Shown one piece after another: positions 42,380 to 51,357 of a stretch of 64,000 nucleotides of DNA. The translations under genes were made by a program, and so were the position numbers. The notes below the pieces were generated by a model. It was given only the letters and a program-made list of their open reading frames with translations, was not told the origin of the DNA and did not search any database. This stretch comes from Spirillospora albida. GTDB taxonomy: Bacteria; Actinomycetota; Actinomycetes; Streptosporangiales; Streptosporangiaceae. Location of the stretch: positions 124,001-188,000 of the forward strand of contig NZ_JOFJ01000004.1 of assembly GCF_000718255.1 (NCBI RefSeq), read 5' to 3'. Each line of letters starts with the position of its first letter. The stretch's first letter is position 1.

Positions 42380-42478
42380 GCCCGGGGGCGGACCGGTCGC
42401 GATCCGGCCGGAGGACGCCCGGCATCCCGTCCGGAAACGTAGGCTGTACCTCTGCTTTGTTCTGCCTTGGAGGAACGC

Positions 42479-45166
42479 TTGCGGCTGCCGGACCATCTGG
42501 AGCCACTGCTCAGCGACGAGCCGGTGCTCGACGTGTACGCGTACGGCCCCTGGCGGGTGCCGGACGGCCTGTTCGCGGAGATCTCCGAGCGGATCGACGC
42601 GCTCGCGGCCGACCCGCGCGCGGCCGGGCTGACCACCGACGAGCACAAGCTGCTGACGCTGCCCGCCTCGCTGGTCACGGCGGAGGTCTTCGGCATCCTC
42701 GCGTTCCTGCCCGGCGGCGGGGCGATCAAGGCGGGTTCGTGGTCGCAGCTGCCCGAGCGGCTGCTGCACCGGCACCTGGCGAACCCCGCGCCGCTGAGCA
42801 CCCGGATGACGCGCTGGGACGCGCCCGGCGGCCGGTGGCGGCCGCCGATCGACTGGCTGGTGGAGGCGCCCGACCGGGAGCTCGCGATCGAGCTGGCCCG
42901 CGAGTGCCTGGACGCCCTCGCGGGCATCGAGCCGCTGGAGGAGCGGCGCTCGGCCCTGCTGCGGCTGTACGACGCGCCGCCGCCGTGCGACGTGAACCTG
43001 CCGAAGATGGAGCTGCGGGAGCACTGGCACGCGCACGCCCCCGAGGACGTCCTCGCGGCCGTCCCGGAGCTGCTCGGGCCGGTCGGCTACCTCGACTGGG
43101 CGACGGCGGGCCTGATCGCGGCGTTCGACGCCCTGCGGGCGGCGGCGCCGCGTGAGGAGACGCTCGAGTCGCACCTGATCCAGCTGCTGCTGCAGGGCAG
43201 CATGGAGCACGTCCCGGCGGAGCTGGCCGCGGCGGTCGGCGAGGACCGGTACGCCGACCTGCTGCGGCGCTTCCCGGGCGAGCGCCGCGGGTTCAAGGCG
43301 GGCGCGTGGCAGGAGCGGACCCGCGCGTGGCTGCTGCAGGCCCTGGTCGCGGGCGCCGCGGACGCGTGCCGCGCCTGGCTCGACATGGCGATGCGGTTCG
43401 TCGCGGTCGTCCAGGGGCTGCCGGGCGACCCGTGGTTCCCGAAGGCCGAGTGGATCCCGGTCGGCCAGTTCCAGACGGACCTGCGCCGCCTGTACGCGCC
43501 CCGCCGCCGCATCGTGAACCCGCTCGGCGAGAAGCTCGCCGCCGTCCCCGCGCCCGCGGCGGCGCCCGCCGCGCGGCCGGATCTGGTCACGACCCTGGTG
43601 GAGCAGCCCGAGGTGACCGCGGCCCTGGACGAGCTGACCCGGGCGGGCGGCCCCGTCCGCCTCATGCTGGCCGGGCCCGAGGGCACCGGCAGGCGGGACG
43701 CGGCGCGGGAGCTGGCCGCGTCCCTCGCCCTCGGCCGCGACCCGCTGTGGGTCACCGCGAACCTGTTCGCGGGCCAGCGGCTCCCGGACGCGGTCGCGAA
43801 GCTGCACGCCGACGTCCGCGACTGCGGCGCCGACCGGCTCCTGGTCATCGAGGGCCTGGACGGCGTCATCGCCGAACCCGGCAACGGGGAGGCGCTCGCC
43901 GACGAGCTGCACCGGCTGCTCGCCGTCCATCCGGAGCTGAACGTCGTCGCGCTGTGCGGGCCGGGCGGCGACGAGCGGATCCGCGACGTCCACCCCGTCC
44001 TGCCCGGCCGGTTCCGGATCGCCCGGACGCATCCGTTCAGCGCCGCCGGGCACGCGGAGCTGTTCCGCCGCGCCCTCACCGCCCGCGGGGCGCGCGCCAC
44101 CCGGCAGGCCCTGGACGCGGCGGGCGCGCTGCTCGCCGCGACCCCGCCCATGCAGCAGCTCCGCAACGCGCGCCTCGCGCCCCATCTGGCCGACCAGCTC
44201 GTCGCGGCCGCCCGCGCCCGCACCACGGGCGAGCAGGGCGGCGGGCTCGTGATCCGCAAGCAGGACGTCCCGGACACGCTCGACACGGCGCCGTCCGCCG
44301 GGAACCCCCTCGCCGAGCTGCGGGAGCTCACCGGCCTGGAGACCGTCAAGCAGGAGATCTCGCTGCTGATCGCCGGCACGCACGCGGCCCGGCTGCGCGC
44401 CGACACGGGGCTGCGGATCACCCCGCCGACGCGGCACATGGTGTTCACCGGCAACCCGGGCACCGGAAAGACCATGGTGGCGCGGCTGATCGGCCGGATC
44501 TACAAGAGGCTCGGGGTGCTGTCGTCCGGGCACCTGGTGGAGGCGTCCCGCGCGCATCTCGTCGGCGAGTACATCGGCCAGACCGCGCCGCGCACGCGCC
44601 GGCTGGTCGAGCGCGCGCTCGGCGGCGTCCTGTTCATCGACGAGGCGTACACCCTGACGCAGTCCCCGCTGCGCGGCGACTACGGCCACGAGGCCATCGC
44701 CGAGCTCGTCAAGCTGATGGAGGACCACCGCGACGACCTCATCGTGATCGTCGCCGGGTACGAGCAGGAGATGGCGGAGTTCCTCGCCGCGAACCCGGGC
44801 CTCGACTCCCGGTTCCCCAAGCAGCTCCACTTCCCCGACTACACCGACGAGGAGCTGATCGCGGTGTTCGAGCAGCTCGCCGCCGCCGACGGCTTCCGCC
44901 TCGCGCCCGGCACCGCCGGCACACTGGCCACGATGCTGCGCAGGGCGCCGCGCGGCCCGTCCTTCGGCAACGGCCGCCTGGTGCGCAACCTTCTCGACAT
45001 CGCCGTGGCGAACCAGGCCGACCGTGTCGCCTCCGCCGCCCTCGACGCGAAGCGCCCCGCCGCGAAGAGGAAGCCGCCGTCCAAGCGCGAACTGGTCACG
45101 CTGAAGCCGGTCGACCTCCCGCCCCTGCTGGAGCACCCCGAGGAGTTCTACGGCCTCTACCTCTGA
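42479..45166 (+). CDS. Two-module AAA+ ATPase, CbbX/SpoVK-like C-terminus
   Basis: 895 residues from TTG 42479, which has GGAGG at five bases. Residues 1-370 are a large helical region without recognised motifs. A first AAA-like module follows, whose Walker A (AGPEGTGRRDA, about 397-407) lacks the conserved Lys. The second module near 610-870 is intact: TGNPGTGKTMVARLIG, GVLFIDEAYTL, VAGYEQEMAEFL, NPGLDSRFPKQLHFPDY and a sensor/arginine region. It is closest to CbbX/SpoVK/EccA-type AAA proteins. EccA serves type VII secretion, but no ESX genes are here. Probably a remodelling ATPase of unknown client. Confidence 0.8.
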   Translation: MRLPDHLEPLLSDEPVLDVYAYGPWRVPDGLFAEISERIDALAADPRAAGLTTDEHKLLTLPASLVTAEVFGILAFLPGGGAIKAGSWSQLPERLLHRHLANPAPLSTRMTRWDAPGGRWRPPIDWLVEAPDRELAIELARECLDALAGIEPLEERRSALLRLYDAPPPCDVNLPKMELREHWHAHAPEDVLAAVPELLGPVGYLDWATAGLIAAFDALRAAAPREETLESHLIQLLLQGSMEHVPAELAAAVGEDRYADLLRRFPGERRGFKAGAWQERTRAWLLQALVAGAADACRAWLDMAMRFVAVVQGLPGDPWFPKAEWIPVGQFQTDLRRLYAPRRRIVNPLGEKLAAVPAPAAAPAARPDLVTTLVEQPEVTAALDELTRAGGPVRLMLAGPEGTGRRDAARELAASLALGRDPLWVTANLFAGQRLPDAVAKLHADVRDCGADRLLVIEGLDGVIAEPGNGEALADELHRLLAVHPELNVVALCGPGGDERIRDVHPVLPGRFRIARTHPFSAAGHAELFRRALTARGARATRQALDAAGALLAATPPMQQLRNARLAPHLADQLVAAARARTTGEQGGGLVIRKQDVPDTLDTAPSAGNPLAELRELTGLETVKQEISLLIAGTHAARLRADTGLRITPPTRHMVFTGNPGTGKTMVARLIGRIYKRLGVLSSGHLVEASRAHLVGEYIGQTAPRTRRLVERALGGVLFIDEAYTLTQSPLRGDYGHEAIAELVKLMEDHRDDLIVIVAGYEQEMAEFLAANPGLDSRFPKQLHFPDYTDEELIAVFEQLAAADGFRLAPGTAGTLATMLRRAPRGPSFGNGRLVRNLLDIAVANQADRVASAALDAKRPAAKRKPPSKRELVTLKPVDLPPLLEHPEEFYGLYL

Positions 45167-45220
45167 GGTCGCCTTCGCGCTCCCCCGATCACACGGGCGC
45201 TTTCAGCCCTGGTGAAGGCT

Positions 45221-45249
45221 TTCGACTTGACGCATCCGGCGTTTAGCCT
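45221..45249 (+). promoter_or_regulatory. Possible leaderless promoter of the GGT-like gene
   Basis: TTCGAC (45221-45226), 17-bp spacer, TAGCCT (45244-45249), then GTG seven bases later. This spacing would start transcription at or next to the GTG. The fit to the actinobacterial housekeeping consensus is moderate. Confidence 0.4.
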
Positions 45250-45256
45250 CGATGGG

Positions 45257-46819
45257 GTGACCGCGACGACGGCCGGCGCCGACCGGGCGATGATCTGCTC
45301 GGCCGATCGGCGCGCGTCCTCGGCCGGGCTCGCGATCCTGCGGTCGGGCGGCTCGGCGGCGGACGCGGCGATCGCCGCCAACGCGGTCCTCGCGGTCGTC
45401 GCGCCGCAGCGGTGCGGGCTGGGCGGCGACCTGTTCGCGCTGGTCCACGACCGTCCGGGGCCGCCCCTGGCGCTGAACGCCTCGGGCCGGACGGGGTCCG
45501 GCGCCGACGCGGAGGGCCTGCGCGCGGAGGGGCGGCGGCGGATGCCCGTCCGGCACGACGTCCGGTCGGTGACGGTGCCCGGCTGCGTCGACGGGTGGCT
45601 GATGCTGCACGAGCGGTTCGGGCGGCTGCCCCTGTCCGAGGTGCTGCGATCGGCCGTCCTGCACGCCGAGCGCGGGTTCGCCGCGACGCCCGGGTTCGTC
45701 GCGGCGGGGCGGGACGCGGCGGGCGCGCCGGGCACGGACGGGCTCGCGTGGCCGTCCCGTCCGGGCGAGCGCGTCCTGCGGCCGGGCACCGGCCGGGCGC
45801 TGCGCGCCGTCATCGCCGGCGGGCGAGCCGGGTTCTACGAGGGCGAGTTCGGCGCGGGCCTGCTGGACCTCGGGCGCGGGCTGTTCGCGCCGTCCGACCT
45901 CGCCGCCCCGGACGCCGCGTGGTGCCGTCCGCTGGGGCTGAGCGCGTTCGGCCACGACGTGTGGACGGCGCCGCCGAACTCGCAGGGGTACACGCTGCTG
46001 ATGGGGCTCGCGCTCGCCGACGGCCTGGGCCTGCCCGCCGTCCCGGACGAGCCGGCGTGGGCGCATCTGCTGGCGGAGGCGGCGCTGGCGGCCGCCGACG
46101 GCCGCGACGAGGTCCTGCACGAGCACGCCGACGGCGACGCGCTGCTGCGCCCGGAGCGGATCGCGGCGCTGCGCGCGTCGATCGACCCGGTCCGGCACGG
46201 GCCCCGGCGCGGCGCCGTCGCGGCGGGCGACACCACCTGCGTGTGCGCGGTGGACGAGCGCGGCATGGGGGTGTCGCTGCTCCAGTCGAACGCGAGCGGG
46301 CTCGGCGCGCTGCTGTTCGAGCCCGGCACCGGCATCAACCTGAACAACCGGGCCGCCGCGTTCGGGCTCGCGCCGGGCCGGCCCGCCGAGTACGGGCCGC
46401 GCCGCCGTCCCCCGCACACGCTGGTCCCGGTGCTCGCGACCCGCCCGGACGGGACGCTCCGCGCGGTCCTCGGCGCGACCGGCGGCGACATCCAGCCGCA
46501 GATCACCCTGCAGCTCGCCGTCCGGATGCTGCGGCACGGGCAGCCGCCCGACGCGGCGCTCACCGCGCCGCGGTGGCGGCTCGCGTCCGGGGTGGGGTCG
46601 TACGACGCCTGGCAGGCCCGCACCCCGATCCGGCTGGACCTGGAGCCGGGGGCGCCCCCGGCCTGGGGGCGTGAACTTCCGGGCTACGGGCATCTCGTCC
46701 GGGTGGCGACGGAGGACGACGACTTCGGCGCGGCCCAGGCGATCGACGCGCCGGCCGGCGGAGGGCTGCGCGGGGCGGCCGAGCCCCGCTCGGACGGCGC
46801 CTGCGCCCTCGGTTATTGA
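45257..46819 (+). CDS. Gamma-glutamyltranspeptidase family protein (cytosolic form)
   Basis: 520 residues from GTG 45257; GTG 45212 would add 15 residues but has no ribosome site. Ntn-hydrolase of the GGT family: GLAILRSGGSAADAAIAAN, GLGGDLFALV and a Thr-Thr pair at 326-327 (GDTTCVCAVD) where autocleavage gives the nucleophilic Thr. Then SLLQSNASGLGALLF and LGATGGDIQPQ follow. There is no signal peptide, so it acts inside the cell, unlike secreted GGT. Such homologues may act as hydrolases or acylases rather than on glutathione, which actinobacteria lack. Confidence 0.85.
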   Translation: MTATTAGADRAMICSADRRASSAGLAILRSGGSAADAAIAANAVLAVVAPQRCGLGGDLFALVHDRPGPPLALNASGRTGSGADAEGLRAEGRRRMPVRHDVRSVTVPGCVDGWLMLHERFGRLPLSEVLRSAVLHAERGFAATPGFVAAGRDAAGAPGTDGLAWPSRPGERVLRPGTGRALRAVIAGGRAGFYEGEFGAGLLDLGRGLFAPSDLAAPDAAWCRPLGLSAFGHDVWTAPPNSQGYTLLMGLALADGLGLPAVPDEPAWAHLLAEAALAAADGRDEVLHEHADGDALLRPERIAALRASIDPVRHGPRRGAVAAGDTTCVCAVDERGMGVSLLQSNASGLGALLFEPGTGINLNNRAAAFGLAPGRPAEYGPRRRPPHTLVPVLATRPDGTLRAVLGATGGDIQPQITLQLAVRMLRHGQPPDAALTAPRWRLASGVGSYDAWQARTPIRLDLEPGAPPAWGRELPGYGHLVRVATEDDDFGAAQAIDAPAGGGLRGAAEPRSDGACALGY

Positions 46820-46884
46820 TCTCGGTCGCGAAGAGGACCTTGGGCACTGGTTGCCCTCGGTTCATCCAGGGGAGGTTGTGAAAC

Positions 46885-49227
46885 ATGACCGATGACGACG
46901 TGCGATTGATCGACGCCTACTGGCGGGCGGCGAACTACCTGTCCGCCGGCCAGATCTACCTTCTCGACAACCCGATGCTGCGGGAACCGCTCTCCCCCGG
47001 GCACATCAAGCCGCGGCTCCTCGGCCATTGGGGCACCACGCCCGGTCTGAACTTCTGCTACGCGCACCTCAACCGGGTCATCCGCGCGCGCGACCTCGAC
47101 ATGATCTACATCATGGGGCCGGGGCACGGCGGCCCGTCGGCGGTCGCGAACGCGTGGCTGGAGGGCACCTACAGCGAGGTGTACCCGGACGTGTCGCGGG
47201 ACGAGCCCGGGATGGCCCGGCTGTTCCGGCAGTTCTCCTTCCCCGGCGGCGTCCCGAGCCATGTGGCTCCGGAGACGCCCGGGTCGATCCACGAGGGCGG
47301 CGAGCTCGGCTACTCCCTCGCGCACGCCTACGGCGCCGCGCTCGACAACCCCGACCTGGTCGTGGCGTGCATCGTCGGCGACGGCGAGGCCGAGACCGGG
47401 CCGCTCGCGGCGAGCTGGCACTCCAACAAGTTCCTGGACCCGGTGGCCGACGGGGCGGTGCTCCCGATCCTGCACCTCAACGGCTACAAGATCGCTAACC
47501 CGTCGCTGCTGGCCCGGATCCCCGAGGAGGAGCTCGTCCAGCTCCTGGACGGTTACGGCTACCACCCGTTCCTCGTCAGCGGCGACGAGCCGGAGTCGAT
47601 GCACCGCAAGATGGCCGCCGCCCTGGACGCGGCGCTCGACGAGATCTCCGCGATCCAGCGGCACGCCCGCGAGGACGGGGCCACCGCGCGCCGCCGCTGG
47701 CCGATGATCGTCCTGCGGACCCCGAAGGGCTGGACGGGGCCGAAGGAGGTCGACGGCCTCCCCGTCGAGGGGACGTGGCGTTCCCACCAGGTCCCCCTCG
47801 CCGGGGTCCGCGACAACGACGCGCACCGCGCGCAGCTGGAGGAGTGGCTGCGCTCCTACCGTCCGGAGGAGCTGTTCGACGACGCGGGGCGCCCCCGTCC
47901 GGAGCTGCTCGGCCTCGCCCCGGACGGCGACCGGCGGATGTCGGCGAACCCGCACGCCAACGGGGGGCTGCTGCTGAAGCCGCTCCTCCTGCCCGACTTC
48001 CGCGAGCACGCGGTGCCGGTCGACAAGCCCGGCACCACGTACGCGGAGCCGACCCGGGCGCTCGGCGGGTTCCTGCGCGACGTGGTGCGCGCCAACCCGA
48101 CCAACTTCCGGATCATGGGCGCGGACGAGACGGCGTCGAACCGGCTCGGCGACGTGTTCGAGGTGACCGACCGCGTCTTCCAGGGCGAGCGGTATGAGAC
48201 CGACGAGCACCAGGCGCCGAGCGGCCGGGTGATGGAGATCCTCAGCGAGCACCTGTGCCAGGGCTGGCTGGAGGGCTACCTCCTCACCGGGCGGCACGGG
48301 CTCTTCAACAGCTACGAGGCGTTCATCCACATCGTGGACTCGATGTTCAACCAGCACGCGAAGTGGCTGAAGGTCACCCGGGGCCTGCCGTGGCGGCGGC
48401 CCATCGCGTCGCTGAACTACCTGCTGTCGTCGCACGTGTGGCGGCAGGACCACAACGGATCCACCCACCAGGACCCCGGCTTCCTCGACGTCGTCCTGAA
48501 CAAGAAGCCGGAGATCGTCCGGGTGTACCTGCCGCCGGACGCCAACACGCTGCTGTCGGTCGGCGACCACTGCCTCCGCTCCCGCGACTACGTCAACGTC
48601 ATCGTCGCGGGCAAGCAGCCCGCCCTGAACTGGCTGTCGATGGACCAGGCGATCGCGCACTGCACGCGCGGCATCGGGATCTGGGAATGGGCGTCCACGG
48701 ACGGCGGCGCCGACCCCGACGTGGTGCTCGCGTGCGCGGGCGACATCCCGACGCTGGAGACCCTCGCCGCCGTCGACCTGCTCCGCCGGCTGTTCCCCGA
48801 GCTGCGGGTCCGGGTCGTGAACGTGGTCGACCTGATGCGGCTGCAGCCGGAGATGGAGCACCCGCACGGCATGACCGACGCCGCGTTCGACGCGCTGTTC
48901 ACCACCGACAAGCCGGTGATCTTCGCGTTCCACGGGTACCCGTACCTCATCCACCGGCTCGCCTACCGCCGGACCGGGCACGCGAACCTGCACGTCCGCG
49001 GCTACAAGGAGGAGGGCACGACCACCACGCCGTTCGACATGGTGATGCTGAACGACCTGGACCGGTTCCACCTGGTCATCGACGTGATCGACCGCGTCCC
49101 GTCACTCGGCGGGCGGGTCGCGCACATCCGTCAGCAGATGGCCGACCGGCGGCTCCAGCTGCGCGCGTACACCCGCGAGTACGGCGAGGACGCCCCGGAG
49201 ATCCGCGACTGGACCTGGCCGTACTGA
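46885..49227 (+). CDS. xfp: Xylulose-5-phosphate/fructose-6-phosphate phosphoketolase
   Basis: 780 residues, the normal length. This thiamine-diphosphate enzyme splits Xu5P (and often F6P) with phosphate to acetyl phosphate and an aldose phosphate. Motifs: IYIMGPGHGGPS near 75, CIVGDGEAETGPLAASWHSN (TPP binding) near 163-182, HLNGYKIANPS, GADETASNRL and ENQ-type HQDPGFLD. ATG 46885 has GGGGAGG upstream. Acetate kinase follows 28 bp later, so the pair forms a phosphoketolase-acetate route yielding ATP. Confidence 0.95.
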   Translation: MTDDDVRLIDAYWRAANYLSAGQIYLLDNPMLREPLSPGHIKPRLLGHWGTTPGLNFCYAHLNRVIRARDLDMIYIMGPGHGGPSAVANAWLEGTYSEVYPDVSRDEPGMARLFRQFSFPGGVPSHVAPETPGSIHEGGELGYSLAHAYGAALDNPDLVVACIVGDGEAETGPLAASWHSNKFLDPVADGAVLPILHLNGYKIANPSLLARIPEEELVQLLDGYGYHPFLVSGDEPESMHRKMAAALDAALDEISAIQRHAREDGATARRRWPMIVLRTPKGWTGPKEVDGLPVEGTWRSHQVPLAGVRDNDAHRAQLEEWLRSYRPEELFDDAGRPRPELLGLAPDGDRRMSANPHANGGLLLKPLLLPDFREHAVPVDKPGTTYAEPTRALGGFLRDVVRANPTNFRIMGADETASNRLGDVFEVTDRVFQGERYETDEHQAPSGRVMEILSEHLCQGWLEGYLLTGRHGLFNSYEAFIHIVDSMFNQHAKWLKVTRGLPWRRPIASLNYLLSSHVWRQDHNGSTHQDPGFLDVVLNKKPEIVRVYLPPDANTLLSVGDHCLRSRDYVNVIVAGKQPALNWLSMDQAIAHCTRGIGIWEWASTDGGADPDVVLACAGDIPTLETLAAVDLLRRLFPELRVRVVNVVDLMRLQPEMEHPHGMTDAAFDALFTTDKPVIFAFHGYPYLIHRLAYRRTGHANLHVRGYKEEGTTTTPFDMVMLNDLDRFHLVIDVIDRVPSLGGRVAHIRQQMADRRLQLRAYTREYGEDAPEIRDWTWPY

Positions 49228-49255
49228 CGCGATACCCGCCGATGGAGCCCCGCCG

Positions 49256-50317
49256 ATGCGCGTCCTGACGATCAATCCGGGTTCGAGCAGCCTGAAACTG
49301 AGCCTGCTCGACCCGGACGGCACGCTCCTCGCCGAGGAGTCCGGCCCCGGCGGCGCGGTCGCGTCGCTGGTGGCCGGGCTGCCCCGGCCGGACGCGGTCG
49401 GCATCCGGTTCGTCCACGGCGGGACCGCGTTCACCGAACCGTCCGTCGTCGACGAGAAGGTGCGGCGGCGGCTCCGCGACCTGGCCGACCTGGCGCCCCT
49501 GCACCAGCCCGCGTCGCTGCGCGCCCTCGAGGAGGCGACGCAGGCGCTGCCGGACATCCCGATCGTGGCGTGCTTCGACACCGCGTTCCACGCCACGCTC
49601 CCGGAGGCGGCGGCGACGTACGCGCTGCCCGCCGCGTGGCGGGAGCGGTTCGGGCTGCGCCGCTACGGATTCCACGGGCTGTCGTTCTCCTACGCGGCCC
49701 GCCGCGCGGGCGAGCTGCTGGGCGGCGTCCCGCCCCGGATGCTGATCTGCCATCTGGGGTCGGGCGCGTCACTGTGCGCGGTCGCGGACGGCGTCTCGGT
49801 CGACACCACGATGGGGTTCACGCCCCTCGAGGGCCTCGTCATGGGCACCAGGCCGGGGAGCATCGATCCCGGCATCCCGATGTGGCTCATCAAGCACGGC
49901 ATGGCGCCGCCGGACATCGAGCGCGGGCTGGAGCGCGAGTCGGGGCTGCGGGGCCTCACCGGCACCCCCGACATGCGGGAGATCCGGAAGCGGGCCGAGG
50001 CGCGGGACGTGCCCGCCCTCGCCGCGCTCGACGTCTACCACCACCGGCTCCGCGCGTGCGCCGCCGCGATGGCCGCGTCCCTCGGCGGGCTCGACGCGCT
50101 GGTGTTCACGGGCGGGGTCGGCGAGCACGACACCGCCGTGCGGGAGAGGCTGGGGGCCGACCTCGCGTTCCTCGGCGTCCGCGTCGACACCGCGCGCAAC
50201 GCCGCGGCCTCCGGTGACACCGACATCACGGCCCCGGGCGCCGCCGCACGCACCCTGGTGATCCGGGCCCGCGAGGATCTGGAGATCGCGACGGGCGTCC
50301 GCCGCGCCCTCGCGTGA
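49256..50317 (+). CDS. ackA: Acetate kinase
   Basis: 353 residues of the ASKHA fold, somewhat shorter than the roughly 400-residue family norm. Motifs: LTINPGSSSLKLSLLD, FDTAFHATLP, YGFHGLSFSYA, CHLGSGASLCAV, DTTMGFTPLEGLVMGTRPGSIDPG and FTGGVGEHD. It converts acetyl phosphate and ADP to acetate and ATP. Behind xfp with no pta gene nearby, it is dedicated to phosphoketolase product. It ends four bases from a convergent gene. Confidence 0.93.
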   Translation: MRVLTINPGSSSLKLSLLDPDGTLLAEESGPGGAVASLVAGLPRPDAVGIRFVHGGTAFTEPSVVDEKVRRRLRDLADLAPLHQPASLRALEEATQALPDIPIVACFDTAFHATLPEAAATYALPAAWRERFGLRRYGFHGLSFSYAARRAGELLGGVPPRMLICHLGSGASLCAVADGVSVDTTMGFTPLEGLVMGTRPGSIDPGIPMWLIKHGMAPPDIERGLERESGLRGLTGTPDMREIRKRAEARDVPALAALDVYHHRLRACAAAMAASLGGLDALVFTGGVGEHDTAVRERLGADLAFLGVRVDTARNAAASGDTDITAPGAAARTLVIRAREDLEIATGVRRALA

Positions 50318-50321
50318 CCGC

Positions 50322-51131
50322 TCAGTCGCAGCCCTCGAACTGCGGCACCTCGATCGTGGACGATTCGAGCCCCGTCCCGCCGAACCACTTGCGGATGAGC
50401 GTCGCGGCCGTGCCGTCCTGGTACATCCGCGTGACGGCCCGGTTCAGCGCCTCGCAGCCGTCCGGGTCGCCGTGCCGGATGCCGATGGCGGTGCCCTGCT
50501 CGCTGAACTTCGCGTTGATGAGCCGGTACCCGCCGCCCTCGCGCCGCATCAGACCGGCGAGGATCACGTCGTTGGTGGTGATCGCGTCGATCGCCCCGGC
50601 CCGGATCTTCGCCATGCACTCGTCGTAGCTCGCGGCCTCGACGATGGTCGCCGCCATTCCGTGCACGGCCAGCAGCCGGTCGCGCGTGTTGGTGCCCCGC
50701 ACCGAGCAGAACCGGCGGCCCTTGAGGTCCCGGACGCCCGCGGCCTTCTCGTCCGCCCGCACCAGCACGTCCTGGAACGACAGGTGGTAGGGGCCCGCGA
50801 ACGCCACCTGCGTCTTGCGGTCGGGGGTCACGGACAGCATCGCGAACACGGCGTCGGCCTTCCCCGACCGCAGCAGCGGGATCCGGTCGGCGGCGAGGGC
50901 GGGAACGAAGCGGACGTCCTTTCCGAGGCGCCCGGCCACGTACCGGGCGACGTCCACGTCGTATCCCTCGAAGGAGCCGTCCGGCCGCCTCAGGCCGATG
51001 CCCGGCAGGTCGGGCCGGACGCCGACGACGAGGGTGTCCTCGTCGAGCAGCGATCCCGAGCCCCGCTCGCCGCACGCCGCGGCCAGCGGCAGCAGGATGA
51101 GCGTCAGGACGATGACGGCGAGCAGGCGCAT
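50322..51131 (-). CDS. Solute-binding lipoprotein of an amino-acid-type ABC importer
   Basis: 269 residues. Signal and lipobox LPLAAAC predict lipidation at Cys20. The mature part is an SBP family 3 domain: LVVGVRPDLPGIGLR, GYDVDVARYVAGRLG, GKADAVFAMLSVTPDRK, VAFAGPYH, VRDLKGRRFCSVRGTNT and AGAIDAITTNDVIL. It resembles GluB-type glutamate/polar amino-acid binders. ATG 51131 has GGAGG upstream. No permease or ATPase gene is adjacent, so it is an orphan that may pair with a distant system. Confidence 0.87.
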   Translation of the reverse strand: MRLLAVIVLTLILLPLAAACGERGSGSLLDEDTLVVGVRPDLPGIGLRRPDGSFEGYDVDVARYVAGRLGKDVRFVPALAADRIPLLRSGKADAVFAMLSVTPDRKTQVAFAGPYHLSFQDVLVRADEKAAGVRDLKGRRFCSVRGTNTRDRLLAVHGMAATIVEAASYDECMAKIRAGAIDAITTNDVILAGLMRREGGGYRLINAKFSEQGTAIGIRHGDPDGCEALNRAVTRMYQDGTAATLIRKWFGGTGLESSTIEVPQFEGCD

Positions 51132-51203
51132 CCGCCCTCCAAGGACCCGATCCGATGGTGAGACCGATCATTCCGCCTCCGCCCGGGGAGTCAAGTCCGG
51201 GAC

Positions 51204-51286
51204 CGTCGCATCACAGCGCCCGTCGCACCACAGTGCCGTCGCACCACAGTGGGCATCTCCTCCGGAAAGAGATGCCCACTGTGGTG
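51204..51286 (-). repeat. Three short direct repeats running into an 18-bp perfect hairpin
   Basis: Copies at 51204-51218 (CGTCGCATCACAGCG), 51221-51235 and 51237-51251 (both CGTCGCACCACAGTG) have periods of 17 and 16. The last copy overlaps the left arm of a hairpin: 51242-51259 pairs perfectly over 18 bp with 51269-51286, loop nine bases. It lies downstream of the MFS exporter on the minus strand and would terminate it. No T-run is present. The rest of 51132-51357 shows no gene. Confidence 0.75.
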
Positions 51287-51357
51287 GGGGCGGATGGACG
51301 AACCGGGCCTTCTGCGCGGGCCCGGGTCAAGGTTTCGTCCTCGCCCGGCTCAGACGG

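Noticed and set aside
40814..45136. A 1440-codon open frame on the minus strand
   Set aside because: It is the antisense shadow of the LacI, CorA and AAA+ genes. Its product is low-complexity Arg/Gly/Ala/Val/His with no motif, as expected from high GC bias.
42479..45166. AAA+ protein considered as EccA of a type VII secretion locus
   Set aside because: The C-terminal module is of that general type, but no EccB/C/D/E, ESAT-6-like, PE/PPE or mycosin genes are present in the window.
46813..49071. A 752-codon minus-strand open frame opposite phosphoketolase
   Set aside because: Shadow of xfp, whose own translation is a textbook phosphoketolase. The antisense product has no domains.
51204..51251. 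Short regular repeats considered as a CRISPR array
   Set aside because: Units are 15 bp with one- or two-base spacing, only three copies, and no cas genes nearby.
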